Notes: a model not told the origin generated them from the sequence alone. A stretch of DNA of 64,000 nucleotides from CADEDH01 sp047974625 (GCA_047974625.1 JBKECK010000119.1:1-64000); one strand, 5' to 3'; shown: positions 42,468-52,069, numbered from the stretch's first letter. Translations and numbers: made by a program.

Positions 42468-43733
42468 CTAACTCACCATACCCATCTCGGCAGCACCATC
42501 GTCTGAATATCCAGAGGATCGCCGACGATTTGAGGAGTCCTGTCGAATCATTATGAAAATAACAATCGCCGTAAAACTGTACGATACTAGCGATGCAAAG
42601 GCCGCACCAGTAGCCTCGAATTTCTTAAATAAGACTAACAATAGAATATTCAGCGTCACCCCGACGGCTTGTGTACGAGCCTCCCTCCGGGCCCCCCCGG
42701 ACCCAGCCAGCAACGCACCACCACCCGACGCCACCATCAACGCCGGAGTGGCCGCCAGCAGCACGACGGTCGGCACGATCGCCGCATGGAAGTTTTCGCC
42801 GAACAAGACCGGGACGATAAACGGACTTAATGCGATACCAGCTAGTCCGATTGCTATACCACTAAGCGCAAGAAAGCGAACAGCCGCATCAGAAGATGCA
42901 CCGCCATCGTCGGCCGCACTTCTCGACAGGTAACTCTGAACCGCTTGAGCAGCAACGAACGGAGCTTCGGCCAAGCCAACGGCGACCGCGTATATACCTA
43001 CAACACTGGGAGATGCTATATAGAGCAAGACTAGTTGATCCAGACGCCTGCTCAATAACCGAGCGACCGCGCCCCCATGACCATCCACAAATCTCGAGAG
43101 ATCTGGCCGCATCCTTTCGTCATGACAACAGCGATACCATGTCAAAATTGTCAGAATAGCGGGAATTGCAAGGACTCCAATGGACACAATATTGACTGAG
43201 TCAATCGTTACAAAGCCAAGCCAGGCGAGCAAACCTAAAAGGACAAATCGGAGGCCCTCTGGGCCTGATCTCAGAGTGGCATTCGCAAGGTGTTTGTGGC
43301 GCAGGGCGACGACTCCGAGCGACCACTCCGTCAGGATTATCGCTGGCACGCAGAGGACGCCGACCATCGTGACCATCAAACCGACACTTAAAAAGAGTTG
43401 TGCTACAGCGAACCAGACAACGCTACCAATCAGACCGAGAATTACCGTCAGAAACAGAAAGCCGCGCTCCTCCCTGACATGTCCCACCGCCACTGCCTGT
43501 TGAACACCTCCCGCAAGACAAATCCGAATGGTCCAGATCGCCGCCACCACACCGGCGACGGTACCCCGTCCTTCGGGTCCGAGAAAGCGGGCTACGAGCA
43601 CACTGCCAAACAAGGAACAAACAGCGCCTAGCGCTCGGGCAGCAAATAGACCGCCGACGACTTTTCGCTTCAATGTTGTCAGACATCCTCGTCGAGGCGA
43701 GTTACCCGAATCAACGCGTACCAGGCAGCCCAC
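42468..43733 (-). CDS. Polysaccharide flippase (Wzx/MATE-like)
   Basis: Up to 421 residues with about twelve hydrophobic segments; it begins KRKVVGGLFAARALGAVCSLFGSVLVARFLGPEGRGTVAG, the characteristic opening of polysaccharide-biosynthesis flippases (Polysacc_synt). It should move lipid-linked oligosaccharide across the cytoplasmic membrane. The start is uncertain: 43733 would overlap the methyltransferase gene by 55 bp; a TTG at 43673, just after that stop, gives the better N-terminus. Last gene of the island. Its base composition is much lower in GC than the backbone and its 3' end lies 13 bp from the ISL3 end repeat. Confidence 0.85.
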   Translation of the reverse strand: MGCLVRVDSGNSPRRGCLTTLKRKVVGGLFAARALGAVCSLFGSVLVARFLGPEGRGTVAGVVAAIWTIRICLAGGVQQAVAVGHVREERGFLFLTVILGLIGSVVWFAVAQLFLSVGLMVTMVGVLCVPAIILTEWSLGVVALRHKHLANATLRSGPEGLRFVLLGLLAWLGFVTIDSVNIVSIGVLAIPAILTILTWYRCCHDERMRPDLSRFVDGHGGAVARLLSRRLDQLVLLYIASPSVVGIYAVAVGLAEAPFVAAQAVQSYLSRSAADDGGASSDAAVRFLALSGIAIGLAGIALSPFIVPVLFGENFHAAIVPTVVLLAATPALMVASGGGALLAGSGGARREARTQAVGVTLNILLLVLFKKFEATGAAFASLVSYSFTAIVIFIMIRQDSSNRRRSSGYSDDGAAEMGMVS

Positions 43734-44437
43734 TTCATAATTGGAATATGGTGAAGTAGTCTAAGTTCAAAGGAACAAAGCCGGTGAGCGACACTTCCGT
43801 CGCCAAATTTCAATAATCCAAGTGCCGCCGAGATCAGGCCGTATTGATGGACAGAGATACTCAGCCCATCTTGGAAAAAGTCGGCTCGGCGAAGCGGACG
43901 TTCGTCGGCAGATCGGAACTCTGGTGTCCGAGATCGGTATAGATTAAGAATTGGATTGTGTCCCAATGGTTCGAGAAATATTGCCGCTCCTCCAGGAGCA
44001 AGAAGACGCCTAATTTCAGCCATCGCCAGGTCAACATCAAGATGATGTACGACTCCAGTCCCAATAATAATATCAAATGATTCCGGATCAAAAGTCGTCG
44101 CTGTTGCATCCATGACTTGAAAATCCCATCGCGGATCATCGACATTACTTCGAGCTCGCTCGACCGCAATTGGTGATATGTCAATAGCGATACCCGACCT
44201 AGCGTTCGCGCATATGTCGATCATTTTCGCGCCCTTTCCGCAACCCATTTCGAGCACCCGTTTCTCGGCGCTCAGATCTTGGACAAGCCGTCTGAACTCA
44301 TGACGCCCAGCTTCAAGCACGGAATATAGCTGGTCAACCTCGCTTCGCAATTCACTTGAATAACGAACGTCATGAAATAAGCGTTCTCGTTCGGCTCGTG
44401 AGTGCACGATACGCCTCCAATGATGGATCGGATCCAA
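43679..44437 (-). CDS. Class I SAM-dependent methyltransferase
   Basis: 252 residues. SAM motif I VLEMGCGKGAKMIDIC (61-76), acidic residue in IAIDISPIAVERAR, motif IV FDIIIGTGVVHHLDVDLAMAEIRRLLAPGGAAIFLEPLG. This is the Methyltransf_11/25 group. The C-terminal part is hydrophobic and may sit at the membrane. In this island it probably O-methylates a sugar of the polysaccharide. Low GC content like its neighbours; start overlaps the polymerase gene end. Confidence 0.87.
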   Translation of the reverse strand: MDPIHHWRRIVHSRAERERLFHDVRYSSELRSEVDQLYSVLEAGRHEFRRLVQDLSAEKRVLEMGCGKGAKMIDICANARSGIAIDISPIAVERARSNVDDPRWDFQVMDATATTFDPESFDIIIGTGVVHHLDVDLAMAEIRRLLAPGGAAIFLEPLGHNPILNLYRSRTPEFRSADERPLRRADFFQDGLSISVHQYGLISAALGLLKFGDGSVAHRLCSFELRLLHHIPIMKWAAWYALIRVTRLDEDV

Positions 44438-45644
44438 CCCTGCATATATTGCGATTAAATTCCACCAGGCCCATACCTATAAGAATGCCTACGGATGCGC
44501 TATGGAATGGAATTAAACTAAACGAAGAAACAACTAACATGACCAATGTTGCGTGGACAGCCCGTGATATCCACGCGGACTCGTCATAATAGGAGCGGTT
44601 CAACGACTTTAGGCAAACCACGACAAAGATGAGAATCAAACAGGACGTCGTCCAGCCAAGTTGCAGGGCATTAAAGAGATAGCCGCTGTGTAGGAAGTGT
44701 TCTCGGGAGGGGACCAAGCCCGATCCCAGGTCAATATGCGTGTCAAATTCGGCTCCGAAGCCAGATCCAAATGGTGAGTCTATAATCAGGCCGCCGAGGT
44801 CCTGATATTGAGCCGCTCTCGTGCCTAGCGAATCAGCAGTGGAGAAGGATGAGTAGTCAAGCGACGATATAGACTCCGACCCAACTAGATCGAAAGATAT
44901 CAATCCGATGACGCCAGCCAGGCCCGCAAGTGCTACACCAATTAGGGGCGTTCTCCGACGGAGGTTAACCTGATACTTCGATAACGAGATTCCCATAGCT
45001 AGGATAAGGGCAAATATCTGGACTCGCTTGAACGTAATCACTCCGACTATAAGAAGAATCAATAACGTCAATCGCGCTCCGCGCTTTTCACGGAGACTGA
45101 TATTTCTATCGAACCTTATCATAGCGATAAGCAACGCCATGTGAGATGCCGGGTACAGCTTGCCGAGCTCCAGTCTCCAGACAGAGCTACCGCCAACCAT
45201 TTTTCCACCAAATTCTGAACCATAAACTAACCCATACACTATGAATAGAATGGCAGCGGCTGCCGTGATGAACGCCGCCACAAGAAGACATCGCCTCAGG
45301 CGCTCGTAGCCGATGGTGGCGACGGTGCGAGCCCCGACAAATGAAGCTAACAGAAACTCCACTAACCAGTGATACATATCGCCCAGCATATACTCTCGAG
45401 TATTATGCGCGAAAATACTGATCAACGTTGCGGGAATTGTCAATAACAACAGAAGTTGCAGCAGGTGTTTTTGCAACGATTTGACCGAATATTCAGCCGA
45501 GTTGTTAGAACTCGTTAACAGCATCGCTAGTAATACGATGGAGATCGCAGTTGCGCGATATTGTGGTTCTAAGGCGGTAGATATTTGGTCGACAACTACG
45601 ATAACTACAAGTAAACAGGCCTGGGTTCGCGGACTGGTTAACAA
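44370..45644 (-). CDS. Wzy-like O-antigen/exopolysaccharide polymerase or ligase
   Basis: 424 residues, about ten to eleven hydrophobic helices with one larger periplasmic loop (about residues 265-325) containing GTRAAQYQDLGGLIIDSPFGSGFG, a pattern of the O-antigen ligase/Wzy (Wzy_C) family. It would polymerise or ligate oligosaccharide units outside the membrane. It overlaps the methyltransferase gene downstream by 68 bp and the sulfotransferase upstream by 7 bp. Low GC. Confidence 0.8.
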   Translation of the reverse strand: MLTSPRTQACLLVVIVVVDQISTALEPQYRATAISIVLLAMLLTSSNNSAEYSVKSLQKHLLQLLLLLTIPATLISIFAHNTREYMLGDMYHWLVEFLLASFVGARTVATIGYERLRRCLLVAAFITAAAAILFIVYGLVYGSEFGGKMVGGSSVWRLELGKLYPASHMALLIAMIRFDRNISLREKRGARLTLLILLIVGVITFKRVQIFALILAMGISLSKYQVNLRRRTPLIGVALAGLAGVIGLISFDLVGSESISSLDYSSFSTADSLGTRAAQYQDLGGLIIDSPFGSGFGAEFDTHIDLGSGLVPSREHFLHSGYLFNALQLGWTTSCLILIFVVVCLKSLNRSYYDESAWISRAVHATLVMLVVSSFSLIPFHSASVGILIGMGLVEFNRNICRVGSDPSLEAYRALTSRTRTLIS

Positions 45645-46507
45645 ATGACCTTTTCTTTCGCAAGACGGGGCTCAACTAACGCGAAGGAACGGGCGACGAC
45701 ATCCCCGAAACGACCTGTATTTGTGGGATTGAACAGGCGATCAAGTATCTGATCAGAGGCATATGCCTTGGACGCATCTGGTTCTTCTAGAGCCCGGAGC
45801 CGCCATGGTTCGTTCGAGGGTGCTACTGCCTGATTGGCAGTGCCAGCGTTCGGTCTCGCGTCGATCAGCGCTATATCGAGTCGCGCACAGAGTTTCTTCA
45901 CCGTCTCATTGGGTTGCGTCACAAGGCAGTTAAAATCTACGAGAGTTTCACCATACTGGACGCGACAATTGGAGATTAGCGACGTCGCTACCCAATGAGC
46001 TACACTTCGTAGATAGGACTCACCGGAGCCCCATTCGCGCGCTGCGGAAGATCGCGACCTAATCGTGGGTTGAGATGATCTCGTCATGTGCACGATAGAT
46101 GGTCTCGTGTGAGCGCTCGCTATAAGTGCGCTTCTCGTCGAGTGTGCCGGAGTCTTCTCGATCCATCCAGGTGCTTGGTTGAAAACTGTGAGTCGATCGT
46201 AAAGTGCCACTACAGTGTCAACTATTTCAAAGGTTGACTGCATCTCCGATATTCGAATTGCAACTTCTTCAAACTCGTTAGCATCGTAGACAATATTCAC
46301 ATCGTCGAGTTGATGTCTGTATTGAAGTATGGCCGCGATCAGACTATCTATATCCACAACGAAATTCCGAACATTGCGGTTGAAACCCTTAGTGAATAGA
46401 TGGCTCTCTGGGAGGGCCAGATACCCAGTTGCTTCAGCAAGTAGTCTCTGCAGTAGAGATGTCCCAGATCTGGTCGGCCCGACAATAAAAACACGCCCTA
46501 ATGTCAC
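45638..46507 (-). CDS. Sulfotransferase (PAPS-dependent)
   Basis: 289 residues. The 5'-phosphosulfate-binding loop is GPTRSGTSLLQRLL (10-23) and the 3'-phosphate region is SALIASAHTRPSIVHMTRSSQ (Arg/Ser). GWIEKTPAH matches the family's conserved WxxKTP segment. It should transfer sulfate from PAPS to a hydroxyl, in this context probably on the polysaccharide, leaving PAP. CysQ, which removes PAP, is encoded nearby at 50175. Its start overlaps the glycosyltransferase stop (ATGA). Confidence 0.85.
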   Translation of the reverse strand: MTLGRVFIVGPTRSGTSLLQRLLAEATGYLALPESHLFTKGFNRNVRNFVVDIDSLIAAILQYRHQLDDVNIVYDANEFEEVAIRISEMQSTFEIVDTVVALYDRLTVFNQAPGWIEKTPAHSTRSALIASAHTRPSIVHMTRSSQPTIRSRSSAAREWGSGESYLRSVAHWVATSLISNCRVQYGETLVDFNCLVTQPNETVKKLCARLDIALIDARPNAGTANQAVAPSNEPWRLRALEEPDASKAYASDQILDRLFNPTNTGRFGDVVARSFALVEPRLAKEKVIC

Positions 46508-47805
46508 GAAATTGCCTCCAATATAAGGTCCGATAGACGGCTGCGGACTGCCTCTTCTCCATAGATATCGGACGTGGTTTTCGAAGATTGGGCGGCCAGG
46601 ATGGCGAGCTCATCGGGATCGGAACTCATAAAGTCGGTCACAGCAGCGACGTACTCTTCCACGCACCGACACTCAACAAGGGAATCGGATTTTCCGAGTA
46701 AACCCGTAGCCGTAGCTATATCTGGATCGGTTAGGACCGTGGATCCTGCCAAAAGCGCTTCAATCAACTTCACTTTGATGCCTCCGGGCTCAGAACTAGG
46801 CATAATAAGGCAGGATGTTTGATTCAAAAACGGTTCCAGATCATCTACATAGCCGTGAAAAACCACATCCTCCCCTTGTCGAGCTGTTTGAATAGACGGC
46901 AGGCAGGCGCCGACTACTTCAAGTTTTAGCTCCGGATATAGTCGCCTAATATGCGGAAAAATCTCCAGAATTACTCGATCGAGGCTCCGAACATTGGGAT
47001 GATAGGAAAGTGTGCCCAAAAAGACAAGTTTCCGTGCGAGTGAACTCTGTTTTCGTTCATTTTTGCGGCCTTGGTTGGACAGACGGCTTGCTGTTGGAGT
47101 GGCGATGGGCGCCCAGCGAACCTGTGTACGTCTGAACCGTGAACTCCAAGTCCTTGCCTCTTCAGGGCTGCTCAACGTAACCAAGTCGAAGGAGGATGAA
47201 GAAGATATTTCATCCATGTACAACTTGCGAGCCTCGCGATTGTACAAGCGCGGAACAATCGGCCCTTTAATATAGCGTCCGAGCGGCACCCTATCGCTCG
47301 CTGCACCGAAGATCTGGCCGCTAGACAGCTCAGATTCACGCGCGTAACGATCCGACAACACGTCTTCAAGATGAAGGATTTTGGCTTCGCTATTTACGCT
47401 ATTGGCGAGATAGGCGGTGCGTATTGTATCAAAGATTGCTAGATCATATTTTTGACTCGGAAGCCTTCCCCGCGGATTAATCCGGTTGACAACCCCATAG
47501 GAATAGTTGAGTGATTTCCCAGTAAGAATGCTCGCCCCGAGGCATGCAATATTTGTTGTCATCCATCCACCCGGGCGAGGGTTTGTGAATCGACAATGAT
47601 CGGGAGGCGACCAATAGTCGACGTTTCCGATGCGCGGCATTGTTATGGCGATATCGACTCGGTCGAAAATCGTCGACGCAGCGATCACCCAGCTTCGAAT
47701 GGCATTGACCCCACCACTACTCGCACCGCGTGGATCTCTTGCACACACGATCAAGCATGAGTCTCTGTTGGTCCGGTCTGAATACGACATCATCGGGTTT
47801 CCCAT
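46504..47805 (-). CDS. Glycosyltransferase, GT4 family
   Basis: 433 residues from the ATG at 47805 (an upstream start at 47844 is possible). The N-terminal half begins SCLIVCARDPRGASSGGVNAIRSW; the C-terminal donor half has LVFLGTLSYHPNVRSLDRVILEIFPHIRRLYPELKLEVVGA, VVFHGYVDDLEPFLNQTSCLIMPSSEPGGIKVKLIEALLAGSTVLTD (read as strands and loop). First gene of the five-gene low-GC island; it should add a sugar in building the repeat unit. Confidence 0.87.
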   Translation of the reverse strand: MGNPMMSYSDRTNRDSCLIVCARDPRGASSGGVNAIRSWVIAASTIFDRVDIAITMPRIGNVDYWSPPDHCRFTNPRPGGWMTTNIACLGASILTGKSLNYSYGVVNRINPRGRLPSQKYDLAIFDTIRTAYLANSVNSEAKILHLEDVLSDRYARESELSSGQIFGAASDRVPLGRYIKGPIVPRLYNREARKLYMDEISSSSSFDLVTLSSPEEARTWSSRFRRTQVRWAPIATPTASRLSNQGRKNERKQSSLARKLVFLGTLSYHPNVRSLDRVILEIFPHIRRLYPELKLEVVGACLPSIQTARQGEDVVFHGYVDDLEPFLNQTSCLIMPSSEPGGIKVKLIEALLAGSTVLTDPDIATATGLLGKSDSLVECRCVEEYVAAVTDFMSSDPDELAILAAQSSKTTSDIYGEEAVRSRLSDLILEAIS

Positions 47806-48374
47806 GATCTCCAACTGACATGTTGCATGATGGACAAGCAACAAGTTGGGACGCTATGCGGCCACATCGATGGAAGGCTCGCTGTTCGATAACAAATGCT
47901 ACCGGTGAGCGGACTTTCAGCATGCAGGCGAACCTACCAACGCGATCACAGTCGGGTGATCAACGCGACTTACCACCGATGCACTCGAGGAAAGGGGCTG
48001 GATGATGTCACTGGACCTTACTACTGATTTCTTGGTTCACCTCAATTATTTGGCCAATGATGTTGACGCATGCTGTCGTATATACCTGGCGTTGAAAGAA
48101 CCGCTCCGAGGCCGGTCACAGACGCCGATCATGGCCGGCCACTCGGCGCCCCGGACCTCGATGGACTCCAAACAGCGACCTACCCACTTACACAGACCTC
48201 ACACAGACCCGATGTCATTGCCCGCCGCGCACCGGCCCAGGAATGCTCGCGCCTGGCCAGCGGTCCCGCCCCAGCGACTCCCCCGCCCCAGCCCCCGCCG
48301 GGCACCGACGGCCGCAGGCCTCGGTATCGTCAGCGTTCCCCCGGAGTTCTCCTGTCTCCCGAGAGGCGGCGTTC
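47806..48374. other. Intergenic boundary of the low-GC island; no gene seen
   Basis: 569 bp between the divergent glycosyltransferase and ettA genes. It is AT-richer up to about 48120, then GC-rich, so the island boundary lies inside it. Short open frames overlap each other here without ribosome sites or codon bias. Both promoters must lie here; no convincing -35/-10 pair was found. No tRNA or direct repeat was recognised. Confidence 0.5.
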
Positions 48375-50063
48375 ATGGCCAAGCAGTTCATCTACACCAT
48401 GCACAAGCTGGGACGGTTCCACCCTCCGGACCGCCAGGTGCTGGAGAACATCAACCTGTCCTTCTACCCGGGAGCCAAGATCGGGGTGCTGGGCGGGAAC
48501 GGGGCCGGCAAGTCGTCCCTCCTGCGCATCATGGCCGGCGTCGACGACGGCTACACCGGTGAGGCCCGCCTCACCCCGGGGTTCACGGTCGGCCAGCTGG
48601 AGCAGGAGCCCCAACTGGATCCCACCAAGGACGTGGTCGGCAACGTGATGGACGGGGCCGGTGACACCGTCCGGCTCCTGGCCGACTACGACGCCGTACT
48701 GGCCGCCTGGGCCGATCCGGACGCCGACTACGAGAAGTTGGGGGCCCGGCAGGCCGAGCTGGAGGACCGGCTCACCGCGGCCAACGCGTGGGATCTGCAG
48801 CGCAGCATCGACATCGCCATGGACGCCCTACGTCTGCCCCCCAAGAACGACTCTGTCGAACACCTGTCGGGTGGTGAACGACGCCGGGTGGCCCTGTGCC
48901 GCCTGCTGCTCTCCCAACCGGACCTGCTCCTCCTCGACGAGCCGACCAACCATCTCGACGCCGAGTCGGTGGCGTGGCTGGAGCACCACCTAGCCGAGTA
49001 TCCGGGCACGGTCGTGGCCATCACCCACGACCGCTACTTCCTCGACAACGTGGCCCGCTGGATCCTGGAGCTCGATCGGGGCAGGGGGATCCCGTTCGAG
49101 GGCAACTACTCCTCCTGGCTGGAGCAGAAGGAGGCCCGCCTGGCCCAGGAGGAACGGGCGCAGGACGCCAAGCGGCGCACCCTGCAGCGGGAGCTCGACT
49201 GGGTCCGCATGGCCCCGAAGGCCCGGCAGGCCAAGGGCCGGGCCCGGCTCACCGCCTACGAGAACCTGCTGGCCGAGGCCGAGCAGTACGACCCGTCGTC
49301 CGACAAGGTCCAGATCCACATCCCACCCGGCAACCGGCTCGGCGACCAGGTCATCGAGGTCGGGGGCCTGTCCAAGGGGTTCGGGGACCGCCTCCTGATC
49401 GAGGACCTCGATTTCAAGCTGCCGCCCGCCGGGATCGTCGGCGTCATCGGCGGCAACGGGGCCGGCAAGACGACCCTGTTCAACATGCTGATCGGGGCCG
49501 CCACCGGCGAGGGCGAGCAGCCCGACGGCGGCACGATCACCGTCGGCTCCACGGTGGAACTGGCCTACGTGGATCAGTCCCGCCAGATCCTCGACCCCGA
49601 CCACACCGTCTACGAGGCCATCACCGAAGGCCACGACCTGGTGGATGTGGGGGGACGGGAGATTAACGGCCGGGCCTACGTGGCCTCGTTCAACTTCCGG
49701 GGCTCCGACCAGCAGAAGAAGGTGGGGGTCCTCTCCGGCGGGGAACGCAACCGGGTCCACCTGGCCCGGGTCCTGAAGTCGGGCGGCAATGTGCTCCTGC
49801 TCGACGAGCCCACCAACGATCTCGACGTGGACACCCTCCGAGCCTTGGAGGACGCCCTCGAACGGTTCCCCGGCTGTGCCGTGGTCATCAGCCACGACCG
49901 CTGGTTCCTGGACCGGATCGCCACCCACATCCTGGCCTTCGAGGGCAACTCCCAGGTGCGCTGGTTCGAGGGCAACTTCTCCGAGTACGAGGAGTTCCGC
50001 CAGCGGGAGCTCGGCGACGACGCCGGCCCCCACCGGGTGACCTACAAGCCCCTCGTCCGCTGA
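48375..50063 (+). CDS. ettA: ABC-F protein, energy-dependent translational throttle EttA
   Basis: 562 residues from the ATG at 48375. Two ABC domains without membrane segments: Walker A GGNGAGKSS and GGNGAGKTT, signatures LSGGERRRVAL and LSGGERNRVHL, Walker B LLLLDEPTNHLD and VLLLDEPTNDLD. The PtIM linker lies between (about 245-320; MAPKARQAKGRARL). The N-terminus FIYTMHKLGR..PPDRQVLENINLSFYPGAKIGVLG is EttA-specific. It binds the ribosomal E site and gates the first elongation cycle according to ATP/ADP. ATG preferred over an upstream in-frame start at 48243, because the added region lacks homology. Confidence 0.95.
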   Translation: MAKQFIYTMHKLGRFHPPDRQVLENINLSFYPGAKIGVLGGNGAGKSSLLRIMAGVDDGYTGEARLTPGFTVGQLEQEPQLDPTKDVVGNVMDGAGDTVRLLADYDAVLAAWADPDADYEKLGARQAELEDRLTAANAWDLQRSIDIAMDALRLPPKNDSVEHLSGGERRRVALCRLLLSQPDLLLLDEPTNHLDAESVAWLEHHLAEYPGTVVAITHDRYFLDNVARWILELDRGRGIPFEGNYSSWLEQKEARLAQEERAQDAKRRTLQRELDWVRMAPKARQAKGRARLTAYENLLAEAEQYDPSSDKVQIHIPPGNRLGDQVIEVGGLSKGFGDRLLIEDLDFKLPPAGIVGVIGGNGAGKTTLFNMLIGAATGEGEQPDGGTITVGSTVELAYVDQSRQILDPDHTVYEAITEGHDLVDVGGREINGRAYVASFNFRGSDQQKKVGVLSGGERNRVHLARVLKSGGNVLLLDEPTNDLDVDTLRALEDALERFPGCAVVISHDRWFLDRIATHILAFEGNSQVRWFEGNFSEYEEFRQRELGDDAGPHRVTYKPLVR

Positions 50064-50174
50064 GCGAACCCGTCCCCTGCCGGCCGCCCACGTCGGCACC
50101 GACCAGCTGTAACCGTCCGCGGGCGTGGCGGCCCGGCGCGCTCATCGGCACCGGTCTGGGGCCGATAGCACCCC

Positions 50175-51227
50175 ATGGCGCCGTCCAAGTCCACCAAGAC
50201 CGCCCCTACCCCCGCCGCCTGGGAGAGCCGGGCGGTGGTCCGCCTCATCGAAGCCGGTTGCGCCGCCGAGTGCCCGCTCTGTGGCGAGCGGGTGAAGTTC
50301 CGAGCCCGCCAGCGGGACCAGCAGGTCATCTGCAACGTGTACGACGACGGGGTGTGGCAGCGGGTGGAGCAGTACCACCTGGCCTGCTACGAGGAGGCCG
50401 GATCCCCCACGGTGAAGCCGGCTAATCCTCCCCGGGCGGGACCGGTTAGGGTGCACAGGGTGCCTGAGGGACCAGACGACGCCGACACCAACGACCACAA
50501 CCTGGCTCGCCAGCTGGCGGAGGACACCGGACGGCTCTTGGTGGAGCTCCGCCACCGGATGCTGGTCGAAGGCACCACCCACTGGGAACTGAAGGACGCC
50601 GGAGACCTCTCCGCCCACCAGTTCATCGTGGAGACCCTGGCCCGGGCCCGTCCCGACGACGCGGTCCTCTCCGAGGAGGGCGCGGACCGCCGCGAGCGGT
50701 TGTCGGCCGACCGGGTCTGGATCGTGGACCCGTTGGACGGTACCCGGGAGTTCGCCGAGCCGCCCCGCATCGACTGGGCCGTCCACATCGCCCTGGTCAC
50801 CAACGGCGACCCGATCGTCGGAGCCGTCGCCCTGCCCGCCGAGGAGATCGTGCTGGGCACCGATCCGGCCCCAGTCCTGCCGGACCCGGCCGGCCCCCGG
50901 CCCCGGGTGATCGTCAGCCGCACCCGGCGGCCCCCGGCGGCCCAGATGCTGGCCCGGGACCTGGGCGCCGAGTACATCGAGATGGGTTCGGCCGGGGCCA
51001 AGGCCATGGCCGTGGTGCGGGGCCAGGCCGACATCTACGCCCACTCCGGCGGCCAGTACGAATGGGACTCCTGCGCCCCGGTGGCGGTGGCCAAGGCGGC
51101 CGGTCTGCACTGCTCCCGACTCGACGGATCCCCGATGGTGTACAACAATCCTGATCCGTACCTGCCGGATCTGCTCATCTGCCGGCCCGAATGGGCCGAG
51201 CGGTGCCTGACCATTCTCAACGGATGA
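50175..51227 (+). CDS. cysQ: 3'(2'),5'-bisphosphate nucleotidase CysQ with N-terminal zinc-ribbon-like segment
   Basis: 350 residues in one frame. Residues about 100-350 are an inositol-phosphatase-fold enzyme: LSEEG (167-168 Glu), VDPLDGTREF (Asp185, Asp188) and YEWDSCAP (Asp298), all metal ligands. It converts PAP to AMP and can also act on inositol phosphates. Residues 1-75 contain Cys33-x2-Cys36 and His68-x2-Cys71 (CPLCGERV ... HLACYE), a possible zinc ribbon not usual in CysQ. A GTG at 50460 could start a shorter CysQ, so the first part may be a leader gene or a true fusion. Its stop overlaps the next gene (ATGA). Confidence 0.85.
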   Translation: MAPSKSTKTAPTPAAWESRAVVRLIEAGCAAECPLCGERVKFRARQRDQQVICNVYDDGVWQRVEQYHLACYEEAGSPTVKPANPPRAGPVRVHRVPEGPDDADTNDHNLARQLAEDTGRLLVELRHRMLVEGTTHWELKDAGDLSAHQFIVETLARARPDDAVLSEEGADRRERLSADRVWIVDPLDGTREFAEPPRIDWAVHIALVTNGDPIVGAVALPAEEIVLGTDPAPVLPDPAGPRPRVIVSRTRRPPAAQMLARDLGAEYIEMGSAGAKAMAVVRGQADIYAHSGGQYEWDSCAPVAVAKAAGLHCSRLDGSPMVYNNPDPYLPDLLICRPEWAERCLTILNG

Positions 51228-52069
51228 CCGAACCCACCTCCCCTCCCCTCGCCCCCGACCAGCTCAAGGCCACCACCTACGAGGTCCGGGGCCGCACCGC
51301 CGTCATCACCCTCAACCGTCCCCACCGGGGCAACGCCTGGACCGGCCGGATGCACGCCGAGTACCGGACCCTGATCGAACGGGCCGAACGGGACCCAGAG
51401 GTGAGGGTTACGGTGGTGACCGGGGCCGGCTGGGCGTTCTGCGTCGGCGGCGACGCCGAGGCCCTGTCGGGTCACGCCGCCCGGGGCGACTACGACGACG
51501 GGCTCCGCGGCGACGAGGCCACCCCGGGCTACGGCTACCGGCCGGAGTTCGACCATCCGCTCGCCTTCCATTACGGCCTGACCAAGCCGGTGATCGCCGC
51601 GATCAACGGCCCGGCTGCCGGGATCGGCCTCGTCCTGGCCTGCTTCGCCGACCTCCGGTTCGCCGCCCCCGGAGTGAAGCTCACCGCCGCCCACGGCAAG
51701 TTGAACATGCCGGCCGAATACGGCTTGTCGTGGCTCCTGCCCCGCCTCATCGGGCTGAGCCCGGCCATGGACATCCTCCTCACCTCTCGGGTGGTGCTCA
51801 CCGAGGAGGCCGCCGGCCTCCACCTGGTCAACCAGCTGCACCCGGCCGACGAGCTGATCGACCGGACCCTGGCCTTCGCCGACGAACTGGCCGGCACCGT
51901 CTCGGCCCGCTCCCTCACCGAGACCCGGCGGCAGGTCTACGACGACCTCCACGGTGACGTGGGCAGTTCGGTGGATCACTCCCTGGCCCTGTTCTCCGAG
52001 ATGATGGGCGAGCCCGACTTCGCCGAAGGGGTGCGGGCCATGCGCGAGAAGCGCCGCCCGAACTTCTGA
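51224..52069 (+). CDS. Enoyl-CoA hydratase/isomerase family protein
   Basis: 281 residues. Crotonase fold: RTAVITLNRPHRGNAWTGRMHAEY, oxyanion-hole VTGAGWAFCVGGDAEAL, and KPVIAAINGPAAGIGLVLACFADLRFAAPGVKLTAAHGKLNMPAEYGLSWLLPRLIG (read as successive motifs). It hydrates or isomerises enoyl-CoA in beta-oxidation; one of the two usual catalytic glutamates seems replaced (MPAEYG keeps one), so the exact reaction is uncertain. ATG overlaps the cysQ stop. Confidence 0.87.
   Translation: MTEPTSPPLAPDQLKATTYEVRGRTAVITLNRPHRGNAWTGRMHAEYRTLIERAERDPEVRVTVVTGAGWAFCVGGDAEALSGHAARGDYDDGLRGDEATPGYGYRPEFDHPLAFHYGLTKPVIAAINGPAAGIGLVLACFADLRFAAPGVKLTAAHGKLNMPAEYGLSWLLPRLIGLSPAMDILLTSRVVLTEEAAGLHLVNQLHPADELIDRTLAFADELAGTVSARSLTETRRQVYDDLHGDVGSSVDHSLALFSEMMGEPDFAEGVRAMREKRRPNF

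Noticed and set aside
48060..48095. TTGACG ... TATATA promoter-like pair
   Set aside because: Spacer is only about 10-12 bp, too short for a sigma-70-type promoter.
47806..48374. Several short overlapping open frames in the island boundary region
   Set aside because: No ribosome sites, no consistent codon bias, mutually overlapping; treated as non-coding.
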